This document shows, piece after piece, positions 59,963-64,000 of a stretch of DNA of 64,000 nt. Position 1 is the stretch's first letter. Each line of letters begins with the position of its first letter. Source of the DNA: Erythrobasidium yunnanense (taxonomy: Eukaryota; Basidiomycota; Cystobasidiomycetes; Erythrobasidiales; Erythrobasidiaceae); assembly GCA_001600175.1 (NCBI GenBank), contig BCJC01000008.1:622781-686780 (forward strand), read 5' to 3'. Under the pieces are notes generated by a model. It had not been told where the DNA came from, searched no databases, and worked only from the letters and a program-made list of their open reading frames with translations. Made by a program: the position numbers and the translations under genes.

Positions 59963-60802
59963 CTATTCCGTAATCACGGTCGGAAGCACTTCGATCTTGC
60001 CTGTCTTCAGGTTTTTGTATATCTTGTCAGTTTCTTTGACGTCTAGATCGTATAACAACATCGGTTCAACGCCCCAGTCGTCGTCGTTTGGTCGTAGTTT
60101 CTTGCCAGAAGGGTTTACGATCCCGGTCGTGAGTACACCGAGCCAGTCAAACAGCTGAGGAACGGTTCCTAACAATGTATAATTCGGATTGTCGAGCACC
60201 CTCTTTTTCTTCTTGTCGATTTTTACTTGTAATTCTTGAAGGAGTCGTCGGCTTTCCCGTACTACTGCCTCGTTGTAAAGCCTTTTGCTACCAGTCTTGA
60301 CATCTTTTGTGACGTACATATGCTGTCCGACCTTGACCATTCCGAAAGCATGAGACTGAGTTGCACCAAACGAGAAACGTTTGTAATTGGGTTGCTGCGT
60401 CCCGTGTTTTGTTGATCCATTTCGGAGGATCGTGTATATAGGCTTGCCGGAATCTATTGCTATATCGATGATTTTGCCGTATACCTGGAAGCAAACCTTG
60501 CGACGTGAGGTCTTCAGTCGCGCATTCAGATTGGCGGGCACTTTGGAGTCGTCTAATGGTTCTAGGCCGTATTCGAAGCTTGCTAGAGCGGATGAAGGAG
60601 AAGAGGTGGATGAGATTGAGTTGGCACGCGAGCGACTTGCCTCCTCTTCGTAGGTGGATCCTGCCCACTCGAGGGCAGAGGTCGAAGAGCAGACTGATCC
60701 TGATCTGCCTGAACCAGCTGTGGTTTGCCGATGTGATCTAGGTCTCGATGCCTGTTCGCTGGCTCTGGACGAACGGCGACTAGCTGTATTTGTGAAGCTC
60801 AT
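59963..60802 (-). CDS. intronless protein of unknown family, tandem paralog P2
   Basis: Unrecognised; 279 aa from MSFTNTASRRSSRASEQAS at 60802. It shares with P1 the Ser/Arg-rich start, the WAG-STY motif, and the core segments VCFQVYGKIIDIAIDSGKPI, YKRFSFGATQSHAFGMVKVG, LYNEAVVRESRRLLQELQVK, NPNYTLLGTVPQLFDWLG and DKIYKNLKTGKIEVLPTV. The conserved order suggests one globular domain of about 190 residues. The frame stays open upstream of 60802 with a hydrophobic stretch (VGFRLLLLTALTPAQREY) preceded by an AG acceptor-like site. A short 5' exon adding a secretion leader is therefore possible but unproven. Confidence 0.65.
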   Translation of the reverse strand: MSFTNTASRRSSRASEQASRPRSHRQTTAGSGRSGSVCSSTSALEWAGSTYEEEASRSRANSISSTSSPSSALASFEYGLEPLDDSKVPANLNARLKTSRRKVCFQVYGKIIDIAIDSGKPIYTILRNGSTKHGTQQPNYKRFSFGATQSHAFGMVKVGQHMYVTKDVKTGSKRLYNEAVVRESRRLLQELQVKIDKKKKRVLDNPNYTLLGTVPQLFDWLGVLTTGIVNPSGKKLRPNDDDWGVEPMLLYDLDVKETDKIYKNLKTGKIEVLPTVITE

Positions 60803-61236
60803 ATTGCTAGAGTGCGTTGTGATGACTTCGATACGAGTGTATTCGCGTTGTGCTGGAGTCAGCGCTGTGAGTAAGAGCAGACGAAAGCCCACACACACTG
60901 CGAGAGAGCCTTTAAGGCATATGAAAAGTGTGAAAGGTCAGCTCGGACAAAAGGGCAGGAAAGGGACCATGACAGAGCGGGACTGAGTAGAGAGGTATGC
61001 TGTCAGGGCTTGGAGTTAGCAGTGAAACCAGAGCAGCGACGCGAGTAACAGTCTTGCGACTAGGTATTACAGCTGGAGACAAGAGGAAGGAGACGCGCAG
61101 AATACGCGGAGCGTGAAGAGGAAGCTCCACAGAGAGTGCATTCGTAGAAATCTCACTGAACGTTGTCTGCTTTGTCGTCAGAAATAATGTTTTGAACTAC
61201 ATGGAGCGGATCGCATACTTTTGCAGCCTTCTTAGT
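60803..61236. other. intergenic region
   Basis: 434 bp; may include a 5' exon of P2 (see that entry). Otherwise nothing recognised. Confidence 0.45.
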
Positions 61237-61648
61237 CTAGGTCACGAGCGGACACGGCAGCAGCACTACGCCGTATATTCCGCTGGCATCGTCGGCGGAA
61301 CAGGCATTCGTGATGACTGCACTTGCGTTGGCCAAGGTCTCCTGACTACAAGCTGGAGAGGGGCAGAAGCCTGTAGACATACAATATAGTCAGGGCTGAA
61401 AAACAGTATATTGTGCGAAAGCTGTCTTACCTGTCAAGTAGTCGTTGAACGGTGCGACTATTGAGCCTGTGACGGTGGTCCTGAAAGAGGGGTCAAATCA
61501 AATTAGAAAGGCTATCAAGGACCAACGAGCGAGCCTGTCAATGGTCTTACAGGCTTGCGAGACCAGTAATGTTATCGCATTGCTCGAAGGGTCCTGTCGT
61601 AAGACCTGATCCGATAGCGGAGAGACAAGTTTGGGAGATAGAATCCAT
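61237..61648 (-). pseudogene. DUF7729-like paralog 3, truncated
   Basis: Start MDSISQTCLSAIGSGLTTG (61648), then FEQCDNITGLAS. An intron leads to TTVTGSIVAPFNDYLTG, and a second to FCPSPACSQETLANASAVIT and NACSADDASG. It then departs from the paralogs and stops at 61237, about 100 residues in. The missing part covers the CxxxxSNxSYC and SLASGG blocks. Around the stop the DNA (CCTAGACTAAG) matches the 3' end of paralog 2, suggesting an internal deletion that fused the 5' half to the tail out of frame. It could still be expressed as a short protein. Confidence 0.6.
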
Positions 61649-62003
61649 AGTGACAGCTTTTTCAGTACGAATGATCAGGAAGGAAGGAAAGAGATGAAAG
61701 AGAGACGTGGAGATGAAGTAGGCTGTGGAAGATAAGGCGATGTCGGAAATACGACCACCTGGCTATGTCAGACGATAGACGGTCGAACGCTGTTCACGAA
61801 AAGAAGACCGAGCTTTGGGCTCAGAACGCCACGAATATGCAGCTGGAGGAAGGACGTCATCGCATAAGCTTCAAGCTAAGCCCTTGGGCCCCCTATCCTC
61901 GTTGGTCGCCTCAGGCCTGTTCTAGAGGTCAGCTTTTCCGCCGGAGATTGATGTTACTGGACAGACTGTATATATACATGCATTCAAGGAAGATGGAGAG
62001 AAT
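61649..62003. other. intergenic region
   Basis: 355 bp between paralog 3 and the PRP4 kinase; nothing recognised. Confidence 0.5.

Positions 62004-64000
<1,997 letters not shown>

Overview
This window looks like a gene-dense nuclear segment of a fungus, most likely a basidiomycete yeast or dimorph. Supporting signs are compact genes cut by many short GT-AG introns (mostly about 50-75 nt), a Zn2Cys6 regulator with a fungal transcription-factor domain, an RGS-LOV photoreceptor, a KAR9/GAS2-type microtubule protein and DUF7729-like cysteine-rich proteins. The compact, intron-rich style would suit a small-genome Pucciniomycotina or Ustilaginomycotina lineage, but I cannot fix the species. No rRNA, tRNA, CRISPR array, retroelement, Polinton or DNA transposon was recognised. 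Gene models were built by reading exons in frame and joining them at canonical splice sites. For many genes the exon lengths sum to an exact multiple of three.

Layout. 1-529 (-) is the 5' part of DAHP synthase, running off the left edge. 755-3262 (+) holds two tandem dienelactone-hydrolase-type genes, followed by a tandem repeat copied from the end of the second gene (3248-3680). 3707-4915 (-) is a UBA/zinc-finger/UBX adaptor, divergent from APC1 at 5016-11492 (+). 11620-14530 (-) is an intron-riddled locus I could only partly read; its upper half resembles KICS2 and its lower half is coiled coil. 15026-16123 (-) is delta-COP, whose C-terminal mu-homology domain I could not find. 16354-18240 (-) is a membrane-anchored GH17 glucanase. 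18988-23381 (+) is a polyQ Zn2Cys6 factor, and 23576-25139 (+) is the Gtr2/RagC GTPase. 25485-27670 (-) is a Whi5/Nrm1-like G1/S repressor candidate. 27892-29312 (+) is a RAD51D-like recombination protein, followed at once by a large coiled-coil GAS2-domain protein (to 34330). 34469-35965 (+) is a THUMP-type RNA methyltransferase, and 36079-40321 (+) is topoisomerase III with a large zinc-binding tail.

40643-43265 (-) is the RGS-LOV photoreceptor, divergent from indoleamine 2,3-dioxygenase (44286-45591, +) across a 1 kb intergenic region with two CACGTGAC boxes. Next come a Golgi-type glycosyltransferase (45855-47692, -), phosphoserine aminotransferase (48019-49306, +), the CAF-1 large subunit (49530-53045, +) and an Apn1-type AP endonuclease (53161-55639, +). 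The last 8 kb differs in character: three DUF7729-like cysteine-rich paralogs (one truncated) are interleaved with two intronless paralogs of an unknown family, all on the minus strand. The window ends in a PRP4-type spliceosomal kinase running off the right edge.

Most genes are housekeeping functions: aromatic, serine and tryptophan/NAD metabolism, cell cycle, DNA repair, chromatin assembly, splicing, trafficking and TORC1 signalling. The accessory elements most worth following are the RGS-LOV protein, the 55.9-61.7 kb paralog cluster, the repeat at the dienelactone hydrolase 3' end, and the unresolved 11.6-15.0 kb locus.
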